Below, in pieces: positions 8,640 through 18,691 of a DNA stretch of 64,000 nt. Each line of letters starts with the position of its first letter. Positions within the stretch are counted from its first letter, which is position 1. Location of the stretch: NCBI GenBank assembly GCA_019244185.1, contig JAFATB010000025.1, forward strand, positions 310,001 through 374,000, given 5' to 3'. Position numbers and translations under genes: made by a program. The DNA comes from Acidobacteriota bacterium (lineage in GTDB: Bacteria; Acidobacteriota; Thermoanaerobaculia; Gp7-AA8). The notes under the pieces were generated by a model. That model worked only from the letters and a program-made list of their open reading frames with translations, was not told the origin of the DNA and searched no databases.

Positions 8640-11600
8640 TTACTGTGGCTCGTTGGGAGGATGCTCGCCTGGATTCGTCTCCTGCAAGACCGTCGGGCCC
8701 GTGCCTCTCTCATTCGCGAGATCAGCCGCCGCCTTCGCATCGCGGTTCGCAAAGAGGCTTAGCAGCGCAATGCCCAACCAGTTCTGGACATCACCCCCGC
8801 CGTTGATACCGCACCACGTAGTGGTTTTCGTACCGATCACTGGAATCCCAACATCATTCGCCAACTTCGCACCGGCACCGCCCGTATAACAGCCGGCTAA
8901 AATGATCGCGGATGGCTTCGAGACCACCAAACCCAGCTCGAGCGAGTTGAGAGAGACGTAGAAATTGTTCGCGTTCTGCGGAATCGCTCTGAATTGGTGA
9001 ACATCCTGAACAGGTGCGGCATTGAGGTTCAAAAACGACGTGCCATTCTGAAATCCGAAGTGCCCCCACAAAACGAGCACATCGTCACTGTGCAGCCCAC
9101 GCAGCTCATCCATCATTTGAGAATAGGCATAGATCGTCGGCTGGCGAACCTGCACCTCGTGGCCTGTTGAAGCTTCCATTCGCTCGATCCAGGCTTTACT
9201 CGGTCCGTCTCCGCTGAAGTGGTAAATGACGGCCCGTGGCTCTTTTCCGTTGGGATCGTGAAATGCCAGTGGGTTGTTACGTACGTACGAGAAGCGGTTC
9301 CATCCTTGCAGCAAATCGGGTGTTCCCGACGCAGCGTCTCTGGACAGGAATCTTCCCAGCGACGGCGCGTAATAGCGCGCGTGCATGTAGTCGATGTCGC
9401 TCTCGTCCTGTGCCGTGCCGTCGTCGTCGCGCTCGTGGCCGGTGAAGGCCATCCGCTCCGGCAGTTTCTGGTCGAACACGAGATTGCCGAACGGCATGTA
9501 CTTCGAGCCGGTCGAAGTCGTGTTCAGCAGTTCGCCCTGCTGCCCGGTGACGAACCGCACCGATCCGAGGTGATCGACGTGCAGGTCATGAACCTCGACC
9601 TGCCCTGACGACGCGTTGCGGCTGATCGTGTTGGTGATGATGTCGCCCGCGTAGACGAAGTCCTCTTTCCACGTCCATGTGGAGGGCCCGCCCGCGCTGT
9701 ATCGCCGCTCGACGTCGCGCAGCACGCGCCGGCCGCCGGAGCGGAACGACCACAATTCGCGAATGCCGTTCGAAGCCATGAAATCGAGCACGCCGACGCG
9801 CTCGTCGTTCGCGTCGTAGACGTAGACGCGCCCGATGTTCGTGCCTTCGGTGTAGGTCGCGCGATTGAACGCGTCGTACTCGAAATTCAGCACGGCCGTC
9901 GGATTCGCGGGACTGAGGGTCCGCAGGTCCGGCATGGTCTTGATGTTGCCGGAGTCGTCGTACTCGACGCCCCGCGGCTGCTGAGTCCCGGACTTCACCG
10001 CCTGGAGCCGGCTCGTCGTGTTGTCGACCGTGTACTTCATCGTGCCGCGCTGCTTGAGGTTGCCGAAGCCGTCGTAGGTATAGGTTTCCGACAGCGAGCC
10101 GACGGTGGCATTCGCGAGCCGCAGCGCTTTGTCGTACTGAAAGGAATCACTGTTGCCGATCTTCGAGATGTTGCCGGCGCCGTCGTAGGCATAGAGCCCC
10201 GTATCGGAGGAGCCGTTTTTCCAGTGCCAGACGATCTGGCCGACGCGCGCCAGCTTCGCGTCGCTCTCGAGCGAGATCTCGTCGTGGACGTCCACGCTGG
10301 CGAACTGCACGCTCTTGCGCAGGCCGTTGAGGTAATACGCGAGCGTGGCCCGCGGCGTATGCGCCGCGCCCTCATTGACGTCCGTCAGCACGTCGGCCGT
10401 GTAGCCGTAGTTGATGAAACGCGGTGCGGCGTCCGAGAACGGTGTCGGGTAGTCGATGCGCGTCAGGTTGCCGCGAGCGTCGTAGTCGTACTTGACCGTT
10501 CCGCTGAGGAACGTCGTTTCGGCGCCGCCGGCGACCTTCGACATCGACGTCGTCACCTGCGTCAGCATCCCGCAGCGCGCGCTGCCGGGGCTGCACGGGT
10601 CGTACGCGTAGGCGCTGCCAACCACGTACGTCGCGGGGCTCGCGGTCGCGGCCGGATCCTTGACGTAGTTGTAGCGGGAAGCGGCAGCGAGCTGATTGCG
10701 CGAACCGGAGGGATCGTCGTTGGTGAAGTAATCGAAATGCTTGAGGAGCGGCGCGTTGCCTCGCGGCGTCGCCGCCGGCTGCCACACGTCGCGCAGCCGC
10801 TCGGCGCGGTCGTACGCCATGCGCAAACTCCACGGATTCAGCGACGGCAGCGTCGCCCCGCCGCCCGACCACGCGTAATCCACCGCCGTGACATGCCCGC
10901 GCGCGTCGTACTGGCTCTTGATGAGCACCTGGCCGTTCGGCCCGCGCATTTCAGGATCGGTTTCGCTGGTGAGGAAGCCGCGCCCGTCGTGATCGAAGCG
11001 CCGCGTCTGCGTGTCGGGCGAGTGTGTAACGGGATTGTCTTCGGTGGCGGTCAGCGTGGCGACGGTGAGATTCGACAGTGCGTCGTAGCTATATTCCGCG
11101 CGCACGGCGCCGTCGTTCGCGCGGAACAGGCGGCCGAAGGAGTCGAGATCGTGCGACATCTGCACGTCGTGCGGATTGCCGCTTCCTCCATTGCCGGCCG
11201 CGAGCTCGACGTCGTGCATCAGCGTGACCGCGCCCCGCCCGCCCACATACGTCGTGTCCGTAATGTGGCCGTCGGCACGGCGCACGCTCTTCTCGCGGTC
11301 CAACGCGTCATAGGAATGCTTGTTCGAGCGCGTGGCCTGGGGCAGAAGCTCCTCCAGGACTTTGCCCGTCGCCGTGTAGGTGAGCGTCGTCTCCGCTGGG
11401 CCGGTCGGCGTATCGCGGAGGGTGGACTTCAGGCGTCCCAGATCGTCATACGTAAAGTACGAGGCCGCGCCGCCGGAGCGCGCGACGGACAACTGATTGA
11501 TGCCTCCCGTGCCGGTTTTGCTTTTGTAGCCATAGGTCTGCGGCGTGGCCGCGCCGGGAGGCGTCACGGTCGTCACGCGTCCCAATGCATCGTACGCGTA

Positions 11601-14387
11601 GCCGGTCGTCAGGCCGGACGCGCCCGTCATCGACGAGGCGAGCCCGGAGCCGTGGTCGATGACGGCGCTGCTGCTCTGTACGTACGTGCCGGTACCGCAG
11701 CCGCGATATTCCGTCAGCGCGGGGCTGCCGTAACGGAGTGTCGTCTCCAGCGCATAGTCGCTGGTGACGCCCTGTCCGACCGCAATCTGCCCGCCGGACC
11801 ACGCGCATTCACCGCTTGCCGCGGTGCAGAGACCTCCGCCGTCGCCGCCGTAATCCTCCTCGCGCGTGACCACTTCGTAAACGCTGCCGGGCGCGGCCGG
11901 GCCGCGGCGCGTGTACACGGTCAGCAGATCGTCCGCGCCATCGGGCACGTCCACGTCGCGCAGCGACGGGATCTCTCCTTGTGCGTTGGGAAGCAGCCAC
12001 ACCGAATTCGTGAGACTGCTTTCCTTCAGGCGACGCGTAGCTTTGAGATAGCCGCGCGTCTTGTCGTACAGCGTATGCGTACTGCCGATGCGGCCGTTCT
12101 CGATGATTTTCGTGCGGGACGAGAGCTCGATGAGCCACGCATGCAGACGGTCCGGCATGCCCGTGGGATTGTTCGCGTCCGGCTGCCACGTCACGTCGGG
12201 GTTGTAGAACGTGTACTCGCCGCGCATGTCGAAGTCGCCGCTGTCGGGATGCCCCTTGGCGGCCGCGCGAAAATTGCCGTAGCTGTTCGTCTGGCGGAAG
12301 TGACCGAGGCCGTCGAAATCCGAGAACATCGCCTCGGTGAACGGGATCTGCGTGGTGTTGTTGAAGGCGACCGTCGACGGGTCATCGAAATAACGCGTGT
12401 GCTCGCTGGTCTCGCGCAGGTTGATCTGGCGGCAGTCGGACGGCAGCATGTCGCCGCCGCATTCGTAGGCGCTCTCCTCGAAGTTTGCGTACTTCGCGCG
12501 CAGTTTGGTCGCGGTCGTCGCGTCTTCGTTGTCGCGGCGATACGTCCGGAAGAGCCTGCGCACGGCGTCGCTCAGATCGGTGACGAAGGGCGACGTCGCG
12601 GCCATGCTGACCGAATACGTCTCGGATGACAGATAACGCGCCGTTTGCGATTGATCGTGGCGCTGCACGGTGTCGACCTTTTCCAGATCGGGCGAGAACG
12701 GTGCGCCGTACCACTGCAGGCCGTAATCGACGTTGTGATAGTTGATCGTCAGGAGGCCGTTCGGATCGAGGGCGGTCGCCAGGAACTCCACCGGCGAGCG
12801 GCACAAGAGCGGCTCGCCCAGGTCCCATTGGCCATTGTGGTTCGTGTCGCTGTCGTCCCAGCCATCGTGGTTCGTGTCGATGAACCACTTGAAGTAGCCT
12901 TGTCCGGAATAGCGCCAAGTCGCTTTCACGGAGCCGTCAGCGTCGATCTCCTCGCGTTTTGCGACTCCGAGGACGGTGCCGCCGCCGTAGGACCCGGCAT
13001 CGCGTGCGTGTCCGCCGCAGAGGCGGATCGGCGTGCCGCGGCCTTCGTATGCATATTGATATCCGCCGCCGGTCGGCGCCTTGACGGAACGTAATGCTCC
13101 CGCGAGACGGCTGGTGGGATACGAATACCCGTTGGGACACGGCGTGGTGCTGTTCCAGTTCGGCGCCGTACAGTAGGTATACGAGATACCGTCGCCGTCG
13201 CTCGTGCTGCCGGGGTAATAGTCGAACTGCCATTTGCCCGCGCCTTCGGGCAGCGTCATCGACTGCAGCATCTGGAACGTGGTGGTGTGCGACGGGACGT
13301 TGTACGGAAACAGGAGCCCGTCTTTCGTCCACGGCAGGACCGTCGCCCGCAGCATGTTGACGGGCGTGTAGTCGAAGCTGAAAACCATCGAATCGTCACC
13401 CTGCGGGCCCGCCAGTTCCGCGCGCACCAGCCGCTCGCCGATCCATGGATACGGCGTCTGCCGGTAGTCGCCGTAGATGTCGAACACCAGCCGGTGCTGC
13501 CGGTTGACGAGGAGGGACGTCCGTTCCCCGGAGGAGCCGTGGTAATACGGATCGTCGCGCGTTTCCGCATCGGGCAGCGTGCCCTCGACGAACGTCCAGA
13601 TCCATTGTCCCGATGCCGGCCGCGTGTCCGAGCTGCGCTCGACCACCAGCACGTTGCCGAACGAGTCGGAAATCCAGCGAAGGATCCACTGTGCCTTCGC
13701 CTGGCCGCAGGCGCTCACGCACGAGAAGTGTTTGACGGTGCCGTTCGGGAAATCGATTTCGCGCTCGTTCGTATCGCCGCCGACTTTGCGCAGGCGGAGG
13801 TAGCTGCCGTCCTGCGTGAAGGACGCGCCGACGTCATTGAAGCTCGTCGAGTGCATGGACGGCTTGAACTCATGCTCGGCGCCGTCCGCCTCGGTGTACG
13901 TGCCGCTGAGATAGCCCTCCGGCACCGACACGGCGCCGAAACTGCCGAACCCGACGTTCCAGCCGACACCCGCGTTTCCCATCGGCACGGGCTCTGACCC
14001 GCCGTAATCGCTGGACGGCGCGTCGAGCGAAAACGTCGTCGTCTCGCGCACGGCCATCCAGCGGTGGCTGCCGGAGGCCGTGACGGTGTCGACGATCGTC
14101 GTGGTGTAGGAACTGGGCGCGGTATCGATGCCGTGCCAGTCGATGAACGCCCATACGGCGCGGGAATGCTGGAGCGAGAACTGATACGAGAGCGAGCCGT
14201 TCGTCTTGTACTTCGGTCCGATGGGGATATTGACATTGAGCTCGCCGCTATAGAGGTTCACGTTGTCGAACGGCGACACCTGATACGCGGTGTTCGGCTG
14301 AAAACCGTGCGCGAGAATCGTGTCGACGCCCGCGTGCAGCGGGGCCGCCAGGAGCAACATCCACAACAGCAGCACCGCGCGCTTCAT
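8640..14387 (-). CDS. Secreted Rhs/YD-repeat protein with predicted CHAT/caspase-like tip
   Basis: A 1915-aa protein with a signal peptide (about 1-19, LLLWMLLLAAPLHAG). It has the same N-terminal and YD-repeat architecture as the downstream paralogue, to which it is similar over nearly its whole length. The core ends with YMHARYYAPSLGRFLSRD and NNPLAFHDPNG. The unique tip (1714-1915) contains VLVLWGHFG (H1776) and, 57 residues later, IILAGCYTGG (C1833), followed by GIPVIGTKTTTW. A His-Gly on one strand and Cys at the end of the next hydrophobic strand is the dyad pattern of the caspase/CHAT clan; this is a motif call, not a search result. The ATG overlaps the stop of the PKD/SLH gene (ATGA) behind a GGAGG box, so the two are translationally coupled. 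No immunity gene lies before the next Rhs gene, 138 bp away. Confidence 0.93.
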   Translation of the reverse strand: MKRAVLLLWMLLLAAPLHAGVDTILAHGFQPNTAYQVSPFDNVNLYSGELNVNIPIGPKYKTNGSLSYQFSLQHSRAVWAFIDWHGIDTAPSSYTTTIVDTVTASGSHRWMAVRETTTFSLDAPSSDYGGSEPVPMGNAGVGWNVGFGSFGAVSVPEGYLSGTYTEADGAEHEFKPSMHSTSFNDVGASFTQDGSYLRLRKVGGDTNEREIDFPNGTVKHFSCVSACGQAKAQWILRWISDSFGNVLVVERSSDTRPASGQWIWTFVEGTLPDAETRDDPYYHGSSGERTSLLVNRQHRLVFDIYGDYRQTPYPWIGERLVRAELAGPQGDDSMVFSFDYTPVNMLRATVLPWTKDGLLFPYNVPSHTTTFQMLQSMTLPEGAGKWQFDYYPGSTSDGDGISYTYCTAPNWNSTTPCPNGYSYPTSRLAGALRSVKAPTGGGYQYAYEGRGTPIRLCGGHARDAGSYGGGTVLGVAKREEIDADGSVKATWRYSGQGYFKWFIDTNHDGWDDSDTNHNGQWDLGEPLLCRSPVEFLATALDPNGLLTINYHNVDYGLQWYGAPFSPDLEKVDTVQRHDQSQTARYLSSETYSVSMAATSPFVTDLSDAVRRLFRTYRRDNEDATTATKLRAKYANFEESAYECGGDMLPSDCRQINLRETSEHTRYFDDPSTVAFNNTTQIPFTEAMFSDFDGLGHFRQTNSYGNFRAAAKGHPDSGDFDMRGEYTFYNPDVTWQPDANNPTGMPDRLHAWLIELSSRTKIIENGRIGSTHTLYDKTRGYLKATRRLKESSLTNSVWLLPNAQGEIPSLRDVDVPDGADDLLTVYTRRGPAAPGSVYEVVTREEDYGGDGGGLCTAASGECAWSGGQIAVGQGVTSDYALETTLRYGSPALTEYRGCGTGTYVQSSSAVIDHGSGLASSMTGASGLTTGYAYDALGRVTTVTPPGAATPQTYGYKSKTGTGGINQLSVARSGGAASYFTYDDLGRLKSTLRDTPTGPAETTLTYTATGKVLEELLPQATRSNKHSYDALDREKSVRRADGHITDTTYVGGRGAVTLMHDVELAAGNGGSGNPHDVQMSHDLDSFGRLFRANDGAVRAEYSYDALSNLTVATLTATEDNPVTHSPDTQTRRFDHDGRGFLTSETDPEMRGPNGQVLIKSQYDARGHVTAVDYAWSGGGATLPSLNPWSLRMAYDRAERLRDVWQPAATPRGNAPLLKHFDYFTNDDPSGSRNQLAAASRYNYVKDPAATASPATYVVGSAYAYDPCSPGSARCGMLTQVTTSMSKVAGGAETTFLSGTVKYDYDARGNLTRIDYPTPFSDAAPRFINYGYTADVLTDVNEGAAHTPRATLAYYLNGLRKSVQFASVDVHDEISLESDAKLARVGQIVWHWKNGSSDTGLYAYDGAGNISKIGNSDSFQYDKALRLANATVGSLSETYTYDGFGNLKQRGTMKYTVDNTTSRLQAVKSGTQQPRGVEYDDSGNIKTMPDLRTLSPANPTAVLNFEYDAFNRATYTEGTNIGRVYVYDANDERVGVLDFMASNGIRELWSFRSGGRRVLRDVERRYSAGGPSTWTWKEDFVYAGDIITNTISRNASSGQVEVHDLHVDHLGSVRFVTGQQGELLNTTSTGSKYMPFGNLVFDQKLPERMAFTGHERDDDGTAQDESDIDYMHARYYAPSLGRFLSRDAASGTPDLLQGWNRFSYVRNNPLAFHDPNGKEPRAVIYHFSGDGPSKAWIERMEASTGHEVQVRQPTIYAYSQMMDELRGLHSDDVLVLWGHFGFQNGTSFLNLNAAPVQDVHQFRAIPQNANNFYVSLNSLELGLVVSKPSAIILAGCYTGGAGAKLANDVGIPVIGTKTTTWCGINGGGDVQNWLGIALLSLFANRDAKAAADLANERGTGPTVLQETNPGEHPPNEPQ

Positions 14388-17300
14388 CGCGAGGCCTCCG
14401 TTGCCGCGTCCGTATGTGCTTTGGCTCTGGCCGCGTACATGATCGAGTCCGGCTGCTGGAGCGCCGCCGAGGTGTCATAGGCGCGGAAGGTGGTCACGAT
14501 GCCGACCCACGAGCCGGTGCCGCCCGCGGAGACGGTATGTCCGTAGGCGCCGAGGGACGTGACCATGCGCTCGTGGACTGCGGTGGTCAGGATGTTGCCG
14601 GCGACGGTCTCGGCGATTTCCGTGAAGCCGTTGGTGGGCGACGAGAAGCTCGTATTGGCGGACGTCGCGATCGCGGTGACGACCACTTCCTTCGACTGGT
14701 AGGTCTGCGTCGTCAGGCCGCTCGAGAGCGTGCCGGACGAGGTCGCGGCGCCGTCGAGCGCGGTGCGATCCTCGGGCGACGCGGCGGCCATGTTGAGGTA
14801 TTCGATCAGCTGCAGGGTCTGGTCGCGATAATTGCCGATCGTGAACGTCTCCGTCGTCCTCCCGGCCGGACTGTTGGCGTAGTAGTACATCGACGTCTTG
14901 ACGTTGTTCCACTCGTACGTATTGGCCAGCTGCCAGCCCGCCGGCACCGTGTAGTTGCCGATCGGATAGCTGTTGTTCGAGGCGGAGACGACCGCCACGA
15001 GCAGCGAGCCGGCGCGCGTCGCCTTCGGCCATGTGCCCGTAATGGCCAGTTGCGAGTTCGCGCTGAACGCGGCGGTCTGCCGGTTCTTCATCTGGGACGT
15101 CACGGTGATCGTCGCCGTGGCGCTGCGCGCGAAGTAATTCGGATTACAGCCGCTCGTCACTTTCACCCAGTACGAGGTGGTCGTATTGAGCCCGCCGGTC
15201 GAATAGGTATCCGACGTCGCGCCCGTAATCGCCACGCTGGCCGGATCACCGCTGATTCCGCGGTACCACTGATAGAGGTAGTTGCCGTCGCCGGAGACCG
15301 TCACCCGCAGCGTCGACGAGCCTCCGGGCGAGGTGGAGTCCGACGACGGCGAGGTCACGACGAAGGGCGACTTGCAGACATAGACCTGCGCGACCGCGCT
15401 GTCGCTATAAAGGCCGCACGAATTCGAGACGCGCACGAAGTACGTCGTGGTCGAGGACGGATTCGCGTAATAGCTGCCGGTCGTCGCGCCGCTGATCAGC
15501 GTCGCGTTCTGCGGCGTGCCGGAGTACCACTGGTAGCTGATGTCGCCGTCACCCGACGCGGCGACGGTGAGGTTCGTCGACTCGCCGTAGTTGATCGTTC
15601 GCGACGTCGGCGAGCTGGTGACCGACGGCGTATGCGTGCAGACGTCGAGCGGCACGCTCCGCGTCGTATTGAGATAGGTCGCATTGATCTGCACCGGTGT
15701 GCGCGAAGCAACGACGCCGGGTGCGACGAGGAAGTTTACGGCGGTCTGATTGGCGCCGAGGGTCACGGTCGCCGGCACGTTCGCTGCGGACGTGTTGTCG
15801 GTCGACAGCGGGATCGCGACGGCACTCGTCGGCGCGACACTGACGGTGAGCGTGGCCGTGGTGGTGCTGCCCATCGACAATTTCGCCGGATTGAAGGTGA
15901 TGCCGGCGATCGGCGCCGGGAACGTGTGCGACGGCACGACGTCGTAATTCAGCGGCGCCGGACAGGCGCGCGTGTCGATGCCGTTGCCCATCATGCGCGT
16001 GATGAACACCGCCGCCTGCGCGCGGTCGACGAGATCGGAGGGACAGAACTGATACGGTCCGCAGCCGATGCTCACGCCGCGGTTCTTGACGTCGCTGATC
16101 CAGTTCGCGGCCCAATACGACGGGCACGGGACGTCCGAGAAATCATTGCCGCACGCGGGCGACGCATAGGACGGCCCGAGTTTGGTCCGCAGGACGAAGA
16201 TCGCCAGCTCGGCGCGCGTCAGCGTCTGATCGGGTGAATACGCGCCGCCGCCGGTGCCGGAGGTCAGGCCTTCTGCTTTCAGCTGCCCGATCCAGGTGGC
16301 GTATGCGTTCGTGCACGGCACGTCCGTGAACGGACCGGCTCCCGTGCACGCCGGCGGCTGGTATGTCGCGCCGTGTTCCGCCACGAGGAGCCACTTCGCG
16401 ATTTCGGCGCGCGTGAGGTTCGTCTGCGGGCAGAACTGCAGATGCGGGCTGCAGGCCGTGGCAACCCCGTTGTGCAGGACGGACTCGACGCTGCCGTACG
16501 CCCAGTGGCTCACCGGCACGTCGATGAAGCTCGAGCCGACGTGAATGGTCACGGGGCTGCCGGGCGTCGCCACTCCGTTCGACAGATACGTCTCGCGGAA
16601 CGTGATGTCATTGTGCGGCTGGCCGTTGCGGATGCCGGGGCTGGCCACGCGTAACGCGTAGCAGCGTCCGGCGGTCCAGCAATCCGAAATTCCGCTGGAA
16701 ATGTCGTAGCTCTGAACGGAGTCGACCAGCGTCGGGGCCGCGTAATACGAGTCCGTCGTGGTGAGGTTCCCTGCCGTCACCGCGACCAGCGTCGTGGACG
16801 CGGTCGTCCGCCACTGCGGCTCGACGACGACCGTCTCTCCCGGTTCGACGATGCCATTGAGATTGCCGTTGGTCGTGTTCCACGCCGAATTCGCGTACCA
16901 CGACTGCACGTGCGCGTCGACGAGCACGCCGCCCGCTTTCGCCGCGACCATCGGCCCCACGGGTACGGTCTGGTGCGCGCTGCCCGGTAATCCCGCGTCG
17001 TCGATCGTAGTGAGAGTGGCGTTGTAGCAGCCGGCCGCCGCGTATTGCTTCGTCGCGGTCGCCGTCGTCGCGGTCGTGTTGTCGCCGAAGTTCCAGTTCC
17101 ACGCCGTGATCTGGCCGTCGTCTTTGGAAGCCTCGCTGCCGAACGTGCAGTCCCGAACCTTACAGTTGACGCGGATGGCCGGAACGGGCGGCGTGTTCGA
17201 CACCACCACGTCCTGCGTGGCCGTCCCTTCCATGCCGTCCGCATCGCGCACGCTCGCGGCGACGCGATATGTGCCCGTCTTCGCAAACGTATGCTGCACG

Positions 17301-18475
17301 AAGGTATAGGGATTCTGCGTGTCGGTCTCGTTGTAGATCGTCCCGTCGCCGAAATCCCACGTAATACCGCTCCATGGGAACGGGCCGTCGTCCACAATGC
17401 GGCGCGTGAACGTGTAATCGCGACGGTTCGGGTCGGTCCGCGCGATGTCCATGGTCACGGTCGGACTGCTATTCGTCGCCACGACCGGGATCTGGAAGTC
17501 GGTCGGATCGTCGAAGTGCGTGCCGGGATTCCCATCGTCCGGCGGCTGATAGCGCAGCGTGGCGATGTACGTTCCGCTGCGCGCATAGAAGGTCCACGTA
17601 CGGCACGTGGTCGGACAGAGGCCGAGGGGGACGAAATTGAGCAGCGTCGGAGAGTTGCCGCAGCCGAGGTTGTAGCCGCGCGGCAACTGTGGCGGCACCG
17701 CGCAATCGGTGGAGACGGGGCTCCAGTTCATGTAAATCTGCGTTCCCGGCGGGAAGGTATCGAGGCCGCCGATGGTGATGGCCGGCGCGATACCGCCGTT
17801 CGGCTCGAGCGTCCACTGTCCCTGCCGGCCATACGCCACCTGGACGTCGACGCGGCCCGTGAGACTCTCGCCCGAGTAGTAATCGACCGTGCAGGAGACG
17901 CGATAGAGCCCGTCGATCGAATACACGTGCAGTTCGTTGGCGCGGTAGACGTAGCCGGGCAGGATCGGCTGCCAGTGATCGCCGAAGTCCCACGTGTACG
18001 ACTTGATGCCGGTGGTGACCTTCGGCGCCGCCGCGAAACGACAGACGCCGTTCGTGCACGAGTACGTGATCGTCACATCGCCCGATGGCGCGTGCACGTA
18101 CACGGTCGCCTCGGACGTCGTGCCCGGCTGGTTCGTGTCCGTGATCTGGTATTTGAACGTGTAGTCGGCCAGCGTCTGCGGGGGCAGGTAACTGATCGAC
18201 TTCTTGTCGTCGCTGATCGAAACGGTCCCGATCTGCGGCTGGCCCGGCGTCACGCCGGTGATCTCGAGATTTCCTGACGGATCGACAATGTCGTTCTGCA
18301 GCACCGGGATCGTGATCCGCTGGTTCGGCGCGCTCACGAACGCGGCGTCGTCGACCGCGCCGGGCGCGATCTGCGCGAAGTGTCCGCCGCCGCAGTAATT
18401 CGTATTGACCGCGGCACCACCACCCGTCGAAACAAGACTCAGCATCAGAATGAACACACCAAGGACACGCTTCAT
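14384..18475 (-). CDS. Secreted PKD/Ig-like surface protein with three SLH domains
   Basis: About 1363 aa. The signal peptide (MKRVLGVFILMLSLVSTGGG) is followed by a cadherin-like/Ig domain (about 35-125) and PKD-type domains with YTWDFGD (~158), ITWDFGDGT (~370) and WNWNFGD (~457). Three SLH repeats (~645-840) carry TRAEIAKWL, TRAELAIFV and DRAQAAVFI. Two Ig-like repeats with YQWY motifs follow (~950-1115), then a beta-rich C-terminal domain. SLH domains bind cell-wall or outer-surface polymers, so an adhesive or scaffold role at the surface is likely. Two ATGs compete: the one at 18481 abuts GGAGG with no gap, while the one at 18475 has a 6-nt spacing and is preferred. First gene of the operon with the two Rhs genes, overlapping the next start by 4 bp. 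Confidence 0.9.
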   Translation of the reverse strand: MKRVLGVFILMLSLVSTGGGAAVNTNYCGGGHFAQIAPGAVDDAAFVSAPNQRITIPVLQNDIVDPSGNLEITGVTPGQPQIGTVSISDDKKSISYLPPQTLADYTFKYQITDTNQPGTTSEATVYVHAPSGDVTITYSCTNGVCRFAAAPKVTTGIKSYTWDFGDHWQPILPGYVYRANELHVYSIDGLYRVSCTVDYYSGESLTGRVDVQVAYGRQGQWTLEPNGGIAPAITIGGLDTFPPGTQIYMNWSPVSTDCAVPPQLPRGYNLGCGNSPTLLNFVPLGLCPTTCRTWTFYARSGTYIATLRYQPPDDGNPGTHFDDPTDFQIPVVATNSSPTVTMDIARTDPNRRDYTFTRRIVDDGPFPWSGITWDFGDGTIYNETDTQNPYTFVQHTFAKTGTYRVAASVRDADGMEGTATQDVVVSNTPPVPAIRVNCKVRDCTFGSEASKDDGQITAWNWNFGDNTTATTATATKQYAAAGCYNATLTTIDDAGLPGSAHQTVPVGPMVAAKAGGVLVDAHVQSWYANSAWNTTNGNLNGIVEPGETVVVEPQWRTTASTTLVAVTAGNLTTTDSYYAAPTLVDSVQSYDISSGISDCWTAGRCYALRVASPGIRNGQPHNDITFRETYLSNGVATPGSPVTIHVGSSFIDVPVSHWAYGSVESVLHNGVATACSPHLQFCPQTNLTRAEIAKWLLVAEHGATYQPPACTGAGPFTDVPCTNAYATWIGQLKAEGLTSGTGGGAYSPDQTLTRAELAIFVLRTKLGPSYASPACGNDFSDVPCPSYWAANWISDVKNRGVSIGCGPYQFCPSDLVDRAQAAVFITRMMGNGIDTRACPAPLNYDVVPSHTFPAPIAGITFNPAKLSMGSTTTATLTVSVAPTSAVAIPLSTDNTSAANVPATVTLGANQTAVNFLVAPGVVASRTPVQINATYLNTTRSVPLDVCTHTPSVTSSPTSRTINYGESTNLTVAASGDGDISYQWYSGTPQNATLISGATTGSYYANPSSTTTYFVRVSNSCGLYSDSAVAQVYVCKSPFVVTSPSSDSTSPGGSSTLRVTVSGDGNYLYQWYRGISGDPASVAITGATSDTYSTGGLNTTTSYWVKVTSGCNPNYFARSATATITVTSQMKNRQTAAFSANSQLAITGTWPKATRAGSLLVAVVSASNNSYPIGNYTVPAGWQLANTYEWNNVKTSMYYYANSPAGRTTETFTIGNYRDQTLQLIEYLNMAAASPEDRTALDGAATSSGTLSSGLTTQTYQSKEVVVTAIATSANTSFSSPTNGFTEIAETVAGNILTTAVHERMVTSLGAYGHTVSAGGTGSWVGIVTTFRAYDTSAALQQPDSIMYAARAKAHTDAATEASR

Positions 18476-18691
18476 CGTCATCCTCCCGCGTGGTGGACCT
18501 ATGGACGTTTGTCTGGATGGATTGCCATCCGTCGATGCGCCACAATGAGGCGCAACGGGTGAGCTCGTCGAAGGTGTTGTGACGAATCAGCCGGATGTAG
18601 CCGCCGGTCCGCCGTTTCGCGTGACGAGCGGGAACGGCCCGGCAATGCAGACGGCCGCGAGCCCATCGAACGCCGTGCTATCGTCGGCGCG
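18476..18691. other. Divergent intergenic region, no RNA gene recognised
   Basis: 216 bp between the minus-strand surface operon and the plus-strand SH3 lipoprotein gene; promoters for both must lie here. A small hairpin (GGATGG, ATTG loop, CCATCC at 18515-18530) lies in the presumed leader of the surface operon. I compared the leader with the c-di-GMP (GEMM) riboswitch consensus and did not find it. Confidence 0.5.

Noticed and set aside
18476..18691. c-di-GMP riboswitch ahead of the surface operon
   Set aside because: I found only a short hairpin, without the GEMM consensus core.
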